A program made the position numbers and the translations under genes. A DNA stretch of 64,000 bases from positions 6,570,501 through 6,634,500 of the forward strand of contig NZ_CP077093.1 in the NCBI RefSeq assembly GCF_014268755.2, read 5' to 3'. Numbering within the stretch: position 1 is the stretch's first letter; the number at the start of each line of letters is the position of its first letter. Positions 30,639 through 41,199 of the stretch are shown piece by piece. The notes beneath the pieces were generated by a model. The model searched no databases, was not told the origin of the DNA, and saw only the letters and a list, made by a program, of their open reading frames with translations. The stretch is from Pseudomonas vanderleydeniana. Lineage in GTDB: Bacteria > Pseudomonadota > Gammaproteobacteria > Pseudomonadales > Pseudomonadaceae.

Positions 30639-31208
30639 ATGTTTTGGTTACTGGCGATCCTCGCCTACCTGCTCGGCTCTCTGTCCTTCGCCATCTTGCT
30701 CAGCCGCCTGACCGGTACCCCCGATCCGCGAATGAGTGGCTCGGGCAATGCCGGCGCCACCAACATGCTGCGCCTGGCCGGCAAGAAACTGGCGATCCTG
30801 ACCCTGCTCGGCGACCTGCTAAAGGGCCTGCTGCCGGTACTGATCGCCGGGCTCGCCGACCTGACACTGCAACAACAGGCCTGGATCGGCGTCTGTGCCG
30901 TCCTCGGCCACCTGTTTCCCCTGTACTTCCGCTTTCGCGGCGGCAAGGGCGTGGCGACGGCGGCCGGCATGCTGCTGGGGCTTTACCCACCGGCCGCGCT
31001 GCTGGCCATCGCCACCTGGATCCTGACCTTCTACCTCACCCGCACCAGTTCGCTGGCCGCGCTGATCGCCACGCCGCTGACCCTGCCACTGCTGGCCTGG
31101 CAGGAGCCGGCGGCGCTGCTGCCGATGAGCGTACTGACCGGACTGATCGTGTGGCGCCACCGTGGCAATCTACGCGACCTTTTCGCCGGCCGCGAACGGC
31201 ATTTCTGA
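30639..31208 (+). CDS. plsY: acyl-phosphate:glycerol-3-phosphate acyltransferase
   Basis: 189-residue inner-membrane enzyme that makes lysophosphatidic acid from acyl phosphate (supplied by PlsX), the first step of phospholipid synthesis. Five hydrophobic segments and the three cytoplasmic PlsY motifs are visible: [10 protein letters not shown], the KG-rich [12 protein letters not shown], and [11 protein letters not shown] chose the ATG at 30639 ([14 protein letters not shown]); an in-frame ATG three codons upstream is also possible. Confidence 0.92.
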   Translation: MFWLLAILAYLLGSLSFAILLSRLTGTPDPRMSGSGNAGATNMLRLAGKKLAILTLLGDLLKGLLPVLIAGLADLTLQQQAWIGVCAVLGHLFPLYFRFRGGKGVATAAGMLLGLYPPAALLAIATWILTFYLTRTSSLAALIATPLTLPLLAWQEPAALLPMSVLTGLIVWRHRGNLRDLFAGRERHF

Positions 31209-31250
31209 ATGCTGCCCGCAAAACCCGTTCAAGCCGTTGGCTGACGCCAC

Positions 31251-32276
31251 TCAGAGTGGCGGCAACTGCTCCATCGGCCAACGCGCCTGCACGCTGATCG
31301 CCAGGCTCTCATGCTGCCCGGCCTGCAGGCGCTGGCAACCGGCGAAGGCAATCATCGCGCCATTGTCGGTGCAGAACCTGGGGCGCGCGTAGAACACCTC
31401 GCCCTTCAGGTCACCGAGCATTTTCTCCAGGGACTCGCGCAAGGCCTTGTTCGCACTGACGCCACCGGCGATCACCAGGCGCTTCATACCGGTCTGCTTC
31501 AGGGCCCGCTTGCATTTGAAGGTCAGAGTCTCCACCACCGCCTGCTGGAAGGCCAGCGAGATGTCGCAACGGGTTTGCTCACCGTCGTCTCCAGCGCTGA
31601 CGCACTGCTGCCAGGTATTGAGGGCAAAGGTCTTCAGGCCGCTGAAGCTGAACTCCAGGCCCGGTCGGTCGCACATCGGCCGCGGGAACACGAAGCGTCC
31701 GGGCACGCCCTGCTCGGCCAACCGTGCGATTTCCGGACCACCGGGATAATTCAGGCCGATCAGCTTCGCGGTCTTGTCGAAGGCTTCGCCGGCGGCATCG
31801 TCCAGGCTTTCGCCCAACACGCTGTACTGGCCGATCCCGTCGACCTTGACCAACTGCGTGTGGCCACCCGAGACCAGCAGCGCCACGAATGGAAACTCCG
31901 GTGGCTGCTCCTCGAGCATCGGCGCCAGCAGATGACCCTCCATATGGTGCACGCCCAGTGCAGGAATATCCCAGGCGAACGCCAGTGCCTGGGCGCACGA
32001 GGCCCCGACCAGCAAGGCACCGACCAGGCCCGGACCGGCGGTATAGGCGATCGCATCGATCTCCGTCGGTGCACAATCGGCCTCGGCCAACACCTGGCGG
32101 ATCAACGGCAGCATGCGTTTGACGTGGTCGCGCGAAGCCAGCTCCGGCACCACGCCACCATAGGCGCGGTGCAGATCGATCTGGCTGAACAGCGCATCGG
32201 CCAGGAGTCCGCGTTCACTGTCGTACAGCGCGACGCCGGTCTCGTCGCAGGAGGTTTCTAATCCCAGTACTAGCAT
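31251..32276 (-). CDS. tsaD: tRNA N6-adenosine threonylcarbamoyltransferase TsaD
   Basis: 341 residues. Transfers the threonylcarbamoyl group to A37 of ANN-decoding tRNAs with TsaB/TsaE. The ASKHA fold starts with [19 protein letters not shown], the metal-binding histidines are in [12 protein letters not shown], and the nucleotide region includes [10 protein letters not shown] and a C-terminal [10 protein letters not shown]. Essential in most bacteria. It is divergent from rpsU across about 190 bases, a conserved arrangement in gamma-proteobacteria. Confidence 0.94.
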   Translation of the reverse strand: MLVLGLETSCDETGVALYDSERGLLADALFSQIDLHRAYGGVVPELASRDHVKRMLPLIRQVLAEADCAPTEIDAIAYTAGPGLVGALLVGASCAQALAFAWDIPALGVHHMEGHLLAPMLEEQPPEFPFVALLVSGGHTQLVKVDGIGQYSVLGESLDDAAGEAFDKTAKLIGLNYPGGPEIARLAEQGVPGRFVFPRPMCDRPGLEFSFSGLKTFALNTWQQCVSAGDDGEQTRCDISLAFQQAVVETLTFKCKRALKQTGMKRLVIAGGVSANKALRESLEKMLGDLKGEVFYARPRFCTDNGAMIAFAGCQRLQAGQHESLAISVQARWPMEQLPPL

Positions 32277-32470
32277 GGGTTTGCGCCCTGAGGCTGAATT
32301 CGAAGGCGCGCATGATAGTCGTCACTCCCCGGCCCGACCAGCGGTTTTCGATCAGAGGCTTTGCATTCCGCGTCCCGAGGGGTTAACATCCGCAACCCTT
32401 AAAAACCGATGATCTCCAGTGCGCTTTGCCTGAGGACATCTCCCCCGGTAATGAATGAAGGTAGCTCTGG

Positions 32471-32686
32471 ATGCCAGCCGTCAAAGTTAAAGAGAACGAA
32501 CCCTTCGACGTAGCTCTGCGTCGTTTCAAGCGCTCCTGCGAAAAAGCCGGTGTTCTGGCTGAAGTTCGTAGCCGCGAATTTTACGAGAAGCCAACTTCCG
32601 AGCGTAAGCGTAAAGCAGCAGCTGCTGTTAAGCGTCACGCCAAGAAAGTTCAGCGCGAACAGCGCCGCGCCGTTCGTCTGTACTAA
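32471..32686 (+). CDS. rpsU: 30S ribosomal protein bS21
   Basis: 71-residue basic ribosomal protein ([20 protein letters not shown]...), needed for mRNA 5'-end interaction during initiation. First gene of the macromolecular-synthesis operon rpsU-dnaG-rpoD. Its stop codon lies in the middle of the dyad at 32675-32696, and a terminator-like hairpin follows at 32717-32737. Confidence 0.97.
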
Positions 32687-32696
32687 TACACAGACG
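32675..32696. promoter_or_regulatory. LexA-box-like dyad across the rpsU stop codon
   Basis: CGTCTG-N10-CAGACG, whose core CTGTACTAATACACAG (32678-32693) fits the LexA form CTGT-N8-ACAG exactly. It spans the last two rpsU codons, the TAA and ten bases downstream. In E. coli a LexA site is reported in the rpsU-dnaG-rpoD operon. The alternative is an RNA stem-loop (7 bp, 8-base loop). Confidence 0.5.
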
Positions 32697-32716
32697 TTCG
32701 CTGCAAGCTTCTGCCA

Positions 32717-32737
32717 AGCCCGGCCCTCAGCCGGGCT
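32717..32737 (+). terminator. rpsU-dnaG internal hairpin (attenuator)
   Basis: AGCCCGGC-cctca-GCCGGGCT is an 8-bp GC-rich perfect stem 31 bases after rpsU. No T-run follows, so it would be a partial terminator or processing block. This fits the known need for much more S21 than primase from one operon. The remaining ~385 bases up to dnaG show no gene I can support. Confidence 0.65.
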
Positions 32738-33121
32738 AATGGCATTTGCGGATATCGCTTGATGCTTCATCGTCGAAGCCATCCATATGGCCCAGACGAA
32801 CCCGCTTCACCACGTCAGAACTGGCTTATAGCCAGCGGTGCACGTCTTTACTGACGAGCCTACCAAGGCTACCGACGAGCACACCCTTTCCAGCTTGCGG
32901 GCAATTCCGTGGTCACCTTGACCTCCAGCGGGCCCGACAGCGACAGTGTACCCATCGAAATTCGACGCGCCGTTCGACTCAAGGCCAGCCGGTTTCGACA
33001 GATACATTTCCCGATGATGTTCGAGCAGACGACGAGCGGTCGCGCAGCCAACAGGCCCGCATGCCCCACGTCGACAAGCCCTTTCGGGATATACCAGCAG
33101 CGCAGTGACAGCGAGAACGCC

Positions 33122-35107
33122 ATGGCCGGGCTGATACCCCAGAGCTTCATTGACGACCTTCTGAACCGTACCGACATCGTCGACGTGGTCAGCTCGCGCG
33201 TGCAACTGAAGAAAGCCGGCAAGAACTACACCGCCTGCTGCCCGTTCCACAAGGAAAAGACCCCGTCCTTCAGCGTCAGCCCGGACAAGCAGTTCTACTA
33301 CTGCTTCGGCTGCGGCGCCGGCGGCAATGCCCTCGGCTTCATCATGGACCACGACAACCTGGACTTCCCCCAGGCTGTCGAGGACCTGGCGAAAGCCGCC
33401 GGCATGGAGGTCCCTCGCGAGGAGAGAGACAACGGCCGCGGGCGCAAGCCGCGCCAGCCGACCGACTCGCCGCTCTACCCGCTGCTGACCGCGGCTGCCG
33501 ACTTCTACCGCCAGGCGCTCAAGAGCCACCCCGCGCGCAAGGCCGCCGTCGACTACCTCAAGGGCCGAGGCCTGACGGGTGAGATTGCCCGCGACTTCGG
33601 TCTGGGCTTCGCCCCACCCGGCTGGGACAACCTGTTCAAGCACCTGTCCAGCGACACGCTGCAGCAGAAGGCCATGATCGACGCCGGCCTGCTGATCGAG
33701 AACGCCGAGACCGGCAAGCGCTACGACCGCTTCCGCGATCGCGTGATGTTCCCGATCCGCGACACCCGCGGCCGCATCATCGCCTTCGGCGGCCGGGTGC
33801 TCGGTGACGACAAGCCCAAGTACCTGAACTCGCCGGAAACCCCGGTTTTCCACAAGGGCCAGGAACTCTACGGCCTGTTCGAAGCGCGCAAGAACAACCG
33901 CAATCTCGACGAGATCATCGTCGTCGAGGGCTACATGGACGTGATCGCCCTGGCCCAGCAGGGCCTGCGCAACGCCGTGGCGACCCTGGGCACCGCGACC
34001 AGCGAAGAGCACATGAAACGCCTGTTCCGGGTCGTGCCCAGCGTGCTGTTCTGCTTCGACGGCGACCAGGCCGGCCGCAACGCCGCCTGGCGCGCACTGG
34101 AAGCCACCCTGGGCAGCCTGCAGGATGGCCGGCGCGCACGTTTTCTGTTCCTGCCGGAAGGCGAGGACCCCGATACCCTGATCCGCGCCGAGGGCACCGA
34201 CGCCTTCCGCGCCCGGATCAACCAGCACGCACAGCCCCTGGCCGACTACTTCTTCCAGCAACTGACGGAAGAGGCCGACCCGCGCTCGCTGGAGGGCAAG
34301 GCCCACATGGCCACCCTCGCCGCACCGCTGATCGACAAGGTGCCGGGCGCCAACCTGCGCATCCTGATGCGCCAGCGGCTGACGGAAATCACCGGCCTGA
34401 GCAACGAGACGGTCAACCAACTGGCCCAGAGCGCACCGACAGAGATGCCGGGCGCCTACGACCAGGGCATCGACTACGGCTACACACCGGACTATTCAGA
34501 CCACTCGGACTACTCGGATTACCACCAGCCGCAGGAGGCCTACCTGCCCCAGCAGCAGGAGTGGACACCGAAGAAGTCCGGCGGTGGCGGCAAGAAATGG
34601 GAAAAGAAGCCCTGGGACAAGAACGGCAAGCGCGGCGATCGCGACCAGCCTCATGCCCCAAGGATCCCGGCGCCCGTCGAGCCTCCCATCCAGGCGGCGG
34701 TGCGCACGCTCATCCACCACCCGCAACTGGCCGGCAAGGTCGAGACCGCTGGTCACTTCGCCGACGAAGACAACAGCACGACCCAGTTGCTGGTGGCCCT
34801 GCTCGAGGCCGTGCAGAAGAATCCTGGGCTAAGCTCCATTCAGATGCTTTCACGTTGGCACGGCACCGAACAGGGCCGGCTGCTGACCCGCCTGGCGGAA
34901 AAGGAGTGGCTCATCGACGGAGACAACCTTGAACAACAGTTTTTCGACACCATAACTAGCTTGTCAGCCCGCCAGCGCGAGCGAAAGCTGGAACAACTTC
35001 TCAGGAAATCGCGACAGAGCGACTTGAGCGCAGAGGAGAAAACCCTGCTGCTCGAATTGCTCAAACGCGATGTTCCTGCATCAAACCCGACCTCAACTGG
35101 CGCGTGA
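33122..35107 (+). CDS. dnaG: DNA primase
   Basis: 661 residues. Makes RNA primers for lagging-strand synthesis. It has an N-terminal zinc-binding domain (CCPFHKEKTPSF ... FYYCFGCGAGG, a CHC2 ribbon at about 40-65), an RNA-polymerase core with the TOPRIM site (VVEGYMDVIAL and FDGDQAG), then an Asp/Tyr/Gln-rich linker near 450-530 with DYSD repeats, and a C-terminal DnaB-binding helicase-interaction domain. I chose the ATG at 33122 (MAGLIPQSFIDDLLNR); the frame is open back to 32909, but that stretch does not look like DnaG. The leader of 435 bases holds the dyad and attenuator. Confidence 0.95.
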   Translation: MAGLIPQSFIDDLLNRTDIVDVVSSRVQLKKAGKNYTACCPFHKEKTPSFSVSPDKQFYYCFGCGAGGNALGFIMDHDNLDFPQAVEDLAKAAGMEVPREERDNGRGRKPRQPTDSPLYPLLTAAADFYRQALKSHPARKAAVDYLKGRGLTGEIARDFGLGFAPPGWDNLFKHLSSDTLQQKAMIDAGLLIENAETGKRYDRFRDRVMFPIRDTRGRIIAFGGRVLGDDKPKYLNSPETPVFHKGQELYGLFEARKNNRNLDEIIVVEGYMDVIALAQQGLRNAVATLGTATSEEHMKRLFRVVPSVLFCFDGDQAGRNAAWRALEATLGSLQDGRRARFLFLPEGEDPDTLIRAEGTDAFRARINQHAQPLADYFFQQLTEEADPRSLEGKAHMATLAAPLIDKVPGANLRILMRQRLTEITGLSNETVNQLAQSAPTEMPGAYDQGIDYGYTPDYSDHSDYSDYHQPQEAYLPQQQEWTPKKSGGGGKKWEKKPWDKNGKRGDRDQPHAPRIPAPVEPPIQAAVRTLIHHPQLAGKVETAGHFADEDNSTTQLLVALLEAVQKNPGLSSIQMLSRWHGTEQGRLLTRLAEKEWLIDGDNLEQQFFDTITSLSARQRERKLEQLLRKSRQSDLSAEEKTLLLELLKRDVPASNPTSTGA

Positions 35108-35121
35108 GGTCATAGCTCAGG

Positions 35122-35127
35122 TATAAT
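35122..35127 (+). promoter_or_regulatory. -10 TATAAT in the dnaG-rpoD gap
   Basis: A perfect TATAAT lies 48 bases before the rpoD ATG, giving rpoD its own promoter in addition to operon readthrough. No good -35 is seen at 16-18 bases upstream (the region overlaps the dnaG stop). Confidence 0.5.
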
Positions 35128-35174
35128 CCTCGGCTTGTTTTTTGCCCGCCAAGACCTTCAGTGGATAGGGTGTT

Positions 35175-37025
<1,851 letters not shown>

Positions 37026-37030
37026 TCAAC

Positions 37031-37056
37031 AAAACCCCCGGCCCGCCGGGGGTTTT
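37031..37056 (+). terminator. rpoD intrinsic terminator
   Basis: AAAACCCCCGG-cccg-CCGGGGGTTTT, a strong GC stem ending in a T-run, 6 bases after the rpoD stop codon. Confidence 0.92.
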
Positions 37057-37139
37057 GCTTTTCAGGGCGACACAAAAGCCTCCCCTCCCCCACAGCCCGT
37101 CTACACTCGTTTCAATCACCGTGCCATAACGAGACCGTT

Positions 37140-40100
37140 ATGCCCAGACTGCCAGCCCTGCTACTGCTGTCGCTGCTCGCCTGGACCGCAACGGCTGGCG
37201 CGTTAAATCTCACCGATGAAGAACGTGGCTGGCTCGCGGCCCACCCGGACCTGCACCTGGGCGTCGACACCTCTTGGCCGCCGTTCGAGTTCCGCGACGA
37301 AAACGGGCTCTACCAGGGACTGTCCGCCGACTACATGGCGCTGGTGGCGAAACGCCTAGGTGTCGGCATCACCCTGGGCCAGCCGATGAGCTGGACGGCC
37401 GTGTTGCAGCAGGCCCGCGACAACCGGCTCGACCTGCTGCCCAGCGTCATGTCCACCCCCGAACGCCAGGCCTACCTGGCCTTCACCCGCCCCTACCTGG
37501 ACTTTCCGATCGTCATCCTCGCCCATGCCGGTGGAGCCAAGCCACGCAACATGAAGGAGTTGTACGGCCTGAAGATCGCCGTGGTCGAGAACTACGCCCC
37601 CCACGAACTGCTACGTACCCACCACCCGGACCTGAACCTGGTCGCGCTGCCCAACGTCAGCTCGACGCTTGAGGCTCTGGCCACCGACGAGGTCGATGCA
37701 GTGGTCGGCGATCTCGCCTCCAGCGTCTGGAGCCTGCGCCAGCTCAAGCTCGACGGCCTGTACGTCAGTGGCGAAACGCCTTATCGCTACCAACTGGCGA
37801 TGGGCGTACCGCAGGACGAGAAGATCCTGGTAGGCATCCTCGACAAGGTCCTGGCCGACATGAGCCCCGCCGAGATCGACGCCCTCCAGAAACATTGGGT
37901 TGGCAACGTAGCGACCGGCGTCTCGTACTGGAACGATATCCTGACCTATGGCCTGCCAGGCATCCTGCTGCTGGTCACCGTGCTGGCCGTGGTGATCCGC
38001 ATCAACCGGCGCCTGAGCTCGGAAATCTCCCGCCGGGTAGCCCTCGAACAGGAACTGCGCAGCAGCGAGTACCACTACCGCGGCCTGGTGGAGAGCCTGT
38101 CGGCGATAGCCTGGGAAGCGCGGATGGGTGACTACACCTACACCTACGTCTCCCCCCATGCCGAGGCCCTGCTCGGCTATCCCCTGGCCCACTGGCTGGT
38201 GCCGGGCTTCTGGCGCAGTATCACCCACCCCGCCGACCTGACCCGCGCCCATGCCTTTTTCGACCACAAGGTCCTGGCCGGCCTCGACCACAGCCTCGAC
38301 TACCGGGTGATCACCGCCGACGGTCGGACCCTGTGGGTGCGCGATATCGTCAGCCTGATCGGAGAGGGTGACAACCTGCTCATCCGCGGACTGATGATCG
38401 ACATCAGCGAAACCAAGCACACCGAAGAAGCGTTGCGCCTGTCGGAACAGAAGTTCGCCTCGGTATTCCAGCAATGCCCCGACATCCTGGTGATCGCCCG
38501 CCTGTCCGACGGCTGCCTGCTGGAGGTCAACGAGGCCTTCGAGGAGCAGATCGGCCTTGGCGCCAGCCAGGTCATCGGACGAACCGCCACCGAGCTGAAC
38601 ATCTGGGGTATCGAGGGCGTTGGCCCCGGGCTGCTGCAACGTCTGCAGGGCGGCAGCATCCGCAACCTGGAAATGACCTTTCGCCGCAGCAACGGCGAGC
38701 TGTTTACCGGGCTGATTTCCGCCGAGGTCTTCGAACTCGATACCACCCCGGCGCTGGTGGTCGTGGTCCGCGACATCAGCCAGCTCAAGGAAACCCAGCA
38801 GCAGCTGCAGATATCCGAGGAAAAATTCGCCAAGGCCTTCCACGCGTCGCCGGACGGCATGCTATTGAGCCGCCAGCGCGACGGCATGCTGCTGGAGATC
38901 AACGAAGGCTTCACCCGCCTGACCGGCTACAACAGCGCCAGTTCGCTGGACCACTCCGCCATGGACCTGGGCCTGTGGGTCGACCTCAACGAACGCAAGC
39001 ACATGCTCGAACTGCTGCAGCGCGATGGTTTCGTCCGTGACTTCGCCTGCCATATCCGCCGCAGCGACGGGCAGATCCGCCTCTGTGAAGTGTCCAGCCG
39101 GCCGCTGCCCATCGCCGATGAGGAGTGCATGCTGACCATCGCCCGGGACATCACCGAACGCCACCTGATGCAGGAAAAGCTGCAACAGGCCGCCACGGTC
39201 TTCGAAAGCACCGCCGAAGGTGTACTGATCACCGATATCCATCAGCACATCAGCGCGGTCAACCGGGCCTTCAGCGAAATCACCGGCTATAGCGAAACCG
39301 AGGCCCTGGGCAATACCCCGCGCCTGCTAGCTTCGGGTCAGCACGACAGTGCCTTCTACGCCGCGATGTGGCACCGCCTGAGCGCCGAGGGCCACTGGCA
39401 GGGCGAAATCTACAACCGCCGCAAGAACGGCGAGCTCTACCCCAGTTGGCTGACCATCAGCGCCGTGCGCAACCGCGACAAGACCATCACCCATTTTGTC
39501 GCGGTATTCGCCGACATCTCCAGCCTCAAGCACGCCCAGGCCCGGCTCGACTACCAGGCCCACCACGACCCGCTGACCGGGCTGCCCAACCGCACCCTGT
39601 TCGAAAATCGCCTGCAGGCGGCCCTGAACAGCCAGCTGGAACATGGCGGCCAGGGCGCGGTGCTGTTCCTCGACCTCGATCGCTTCAAGCACATCAACGA
39701 CAGCCTCGGCCACCCGGTCGGCGACCTCCTGCTCAAGGGCATCGCCCAGCGCCTGAAGGAACAGCTGCGGGACATCGACACCGTGGCGCGCCTGGGCGGT
39801 GACGAATTCATCATCCTGCTGCCCGGCCTGCACCAACCCAGCGACGCGGAGTACCTGGCCAACAAGCTGCTGGATTGCTTCAGCGCGCCATTCCAGGCCG
39901 GCGAACACGAGTTTTTCATCAGCGCCAGCATCGGCACCAGTCTCTACCCCCGCGATGGCGATGACGTCGCCACCCTGATCAAGAACGCCGATGCGGCGAT
40001 GTACCGCTCCAAGGCCAAGGGCCGCAACCGTGTCGAAAGCTACACCCGCGACCTCACGGCCCAGGCCAGCGAACGGGTTGCCCTGGAGCACGAACTGCGC

Positions 40101-40883
40101 CGTGCCATCGAGCGCCAGGAACTGTTCCTCTATTACCAACCCAAGATCAGCCTCGACGACGGCGCGCTGGTCGGCGCCGAGGCGCTGATCCGCTGGCACC
40201 ATCCAACCTACGGCGACGTCCCACCGGAGCATTTCATCCCGCTGGCGGAAGACAACGGCATGATCCTGCAGATCGGTGACTGGGTACTGGAACGGGCCTG
40301 CCGCCAGATGCAGCGCTGGGCCGATCGCTACGGCGAATTCGGCCCACTGTCGGTCAACCTTGCCGGCGCCCAGCTGCGCCAGCCGAACTTGCTGGCACGC
40401 ATCGAGCAACTGCTCAAGGACCACCACCTGCGCCCTGGCTGCCTGCAACTGGAGATCACCGAGAACTTCATCATGAGCCAGACCGAAGAGGCCCTGGACG
40501 TCCTGCACCAGCTCAAGCGCCTGGGGGTGCAGCTGGCCATCGACGACTTCGGCACCGGTTACTCCTCGCTGAGCTACCTCAAGCGCCTGCCGCTGGACTA
40601 CCTCAAGATCGACCAGTCATTCGTCCGCGGCCTGCCGGACGACCCCCACGATGCCGCCATCGTCCGCGCCATCATCGCCCTGGGCCGCAGCATGCAATTC
40701 ACGGTGATCGCCGAGGGTGTGGAAAACCTGGCACAGCAGGAGTTTCTCGCCGCCGAGGGTTGCGAACAGATCCAGGGCTACATCGTCAGCCTGCCGCTGG
40801 AAGCCGAAGAATTCGCCGCGACCTTTCTTCGCGTGATGCTTTCGGAGTTTTCGGATAGCACAGGAGAGAAACCGTCGTTATAA
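37140..40883 (+). CDS. rmcA: RmcA-like membrane sensor with PAS repeats, GGDEF and EAL domains
   Basis: 1247 residues. A signal peptide leads into a periplasmic solute-binding family 3 (Venus-flytrap) domain (about 25-250), a transmembrane helix (LPGILLLVTVLAVVIRI, about 268-284), four PAS units (about 305-795), GGDEF (motif at 886-890) and EAL (motif EAL at 1014-1016, plus DDFGTGYSSLSYLKRLPLDYLKID). The product-binding I-site RDID lies five residues before GGDEF. Both catalytic signatures are intact, so it could make and degrade c-di-GMP; P. aeruginosa RmcA, of the same architecture and place after rpoD, acts mainly as a redox- and nutrient-responsive phosphodiesterase. The stop codon overlaps the TATAAT of the next tRNA gene. 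Confidence 0.9.
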   Translation: MPRLPALLLLSLLAWTATAGALNLTDEERGWLAAHPDLHLGVDTSWPPFEFRDENGLYQGLSADYMALVAKRLGVGITLGQPMSWTAVLQQARDNRLDLLPSVMSTPERQAYLAFTRPYLDFPIVILAHAGGAKPRNMKELYGLKIAVVENYAPHELLRTHHPDLNLVALPNVSSTLEALATDEVDAVVGDLASSVWSLRQLKLDGLYVSGETPYRYQLAMGVPQDEKILVGILDKVLADMSPAEIDALQKHWVGNVATGVSYWNDILTYGLPGILLLVTVLAVVIRINRRLSSEISRRVALEQELRSSEYHYRGLVESLSAIAWEARMGDYTYTYVSPHAEALLGYPLAHWLVPGFWRSITHPADLTRAHAFFDHKVLAGLDHSLDYRVITADGRTLWVRDIVSLIGEGDNLLIRGLMIDISETKHTEEALRLSEQKFASVFQQCPDILVIARLSDGCLLEVNEAFEEQIGLGASQVIGRTATELNIWGIEGVGPGLLQRLQGGSIRNLEMTFRRSNGELFTGLISAEVFELDTTPALVVVVRDISQLKETQQQLQISEEKFAKAFHASPDGMLLSRQRDGMLLEINEGFTRLTGYNSASSLDHSAMDLGLWVDLNERKHMLELLQRDGFVRDFACHIRRSDGQIRLCEVSSRPLPIADEECMLTIARDITERHLMQEKLQQAATVFESTAEGVLITDIHQHISAVNRAFSEITGYSETEALGNTPRLLASGQHDSAFYAAMWHRLSAEGHWQGEIYNRRKNGELYPSWLTISAVRNRDKTITHFVAVFADISSLKHAQARLDYQAHHDPLTGLPNRTLFENRLQAALNSQLEHGGQGAVLFLDLDRFKHINDSLGHPVGDLLLKGIAQRLKEQLRDIDTVARLGGDEFIILLPGLHQPSDAEYLANKLLDCFSAPFQAGEHEFFISASIGTSLYPRDGDDVATLIKNADAAMYRSKAKGRNRVESYTRDLTAQASERVALEHELRRAIERQELFLYYQPKISLDDGALVGAEALIRWHHPTYGDVPPEHFIPLAEDNGMILQIGDWVLERACRQMQRWADRYGEFGPLSVNLAGAQLRQPNLLARIEQLLKDHHLRPGCLQLEITENFIMSQTEEALDVLHQLKRLGVQLAIDDFGTGYSSLSYLKRLPLDYLKIDQSFVRGLPDDPHDAAIVRAIIALGRSMQFTVIAEGVENLAQQEFLAAEGCEQIQGYIVSLPLEAEEFAATFLRVMLSEFSDSTGEKPSL

Positions 40884-40884
40884 T
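40879..40884 (+). promoter_or_regulatory. -10 box of the tRNA gene
   Basis: A TATAAT overlaps the stop codon of the rmcA-like gene and lies 14 bases before the tRNA 5' end. The -35 would fall within the rmcA coding sequence. Confidence 0.5.
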
Positions 40885-40898
40885 TCGCGGCCAACTGA

Positions 40899-40975
40899 GG
40901 GCCTATAGCTCAGTCGGTTAGAGCAGAGGACTCATAATCCTTTGGTCCACGGTTCGAGTCCGTGTGGGCCCACCA
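40899..40975 (+). tRNA. tRNA with CAU anticodon, probably tRNA-Ile2
   Basis: 77-nt cloverleaf: acceptor GGGCCTA/TGGGCCC with one G-U pair, D-arm GCTC..GAGC, anticodon loop CTCATAA (anticodon CAT), variable TGGTC, T-arm CACGG-TTCGAGT-CCGTG and encoded CCA. A G1-C72 pair rules out the initiator. The sequence around the anticodon and variable loop (GACTCATAATC ... TTTGGTC) resembles E. coli ileX more than elongator Met, so the C34 is probably modified to lysidine by TilS to read AUA. Elongator tRNA-Met is the alternative. Confidence 0.9.
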
Positions 40976-40981
40976 TCCTTG

Positions 40982-41005
40982 AAAGCCGCGCGTTGCGCGG
41001 CTTTT
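40982..41005 (+). terminator. tRNA terminator
   Basis: AAAGCCGCGC-gtt-GCGCGGCTTTT starts 7 bases after the tRNA CCA; a strong stem with a T-run. Confidence 0.9.
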
Positions 41006-41117
41006 GCGTTTCTGGCCTTTGCGTTTTCGATGGGCCTTCCAGTCTCAAGACAGCCATCATTGATCCGTCTGCGTGGGCGCATCAATAGAAACAGGCTACC
41101 CGCGCAAAACTGGACGC

Positions 41118-41180
41118 TGAGCCGAATACCTCGCACAATCGGCTCACCAAATGAGCCGAATAGCCCTTTTATTCGGCTCA
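41118..41180. promoter_or_regulatory. two tandem 29-base palindromes before fic
   Basis: Half-site TGAGCCGAAT occurs at 41118-41127 and 41152-41161; its reverse complement ATTCGGCTCA is at 41171-41180 and, with one change (AATCGGCTCA), at 41137-41146. This makes two 10-9-10 palindromes with a 34-base period, the second ending 20 bases before the fic ATG. It looks like an autoregulatory operator, possibly for the winged-helix end of the Fic protein itself. Confidence 0.7.
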
Positions 41181-41199
41181 CGCATCCGCCGAGGCCCCC

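Noticed and set aside
32909..33121. 71 extra codons in frame before DnaG, and a 120-codon frame at 32746-33108
   Set aside because: The zinc-domain DnaG N-terminus MAGLIPQSFIDDLL begins at 33122; the upstream text has no family resemblance and no ribosome-binding site.
40899..40975. Initiator tRNA-fMet for the CAU tRNA
   Set aside because: The first acceptor pair is G-C, not the C-A mismatch of initiators.
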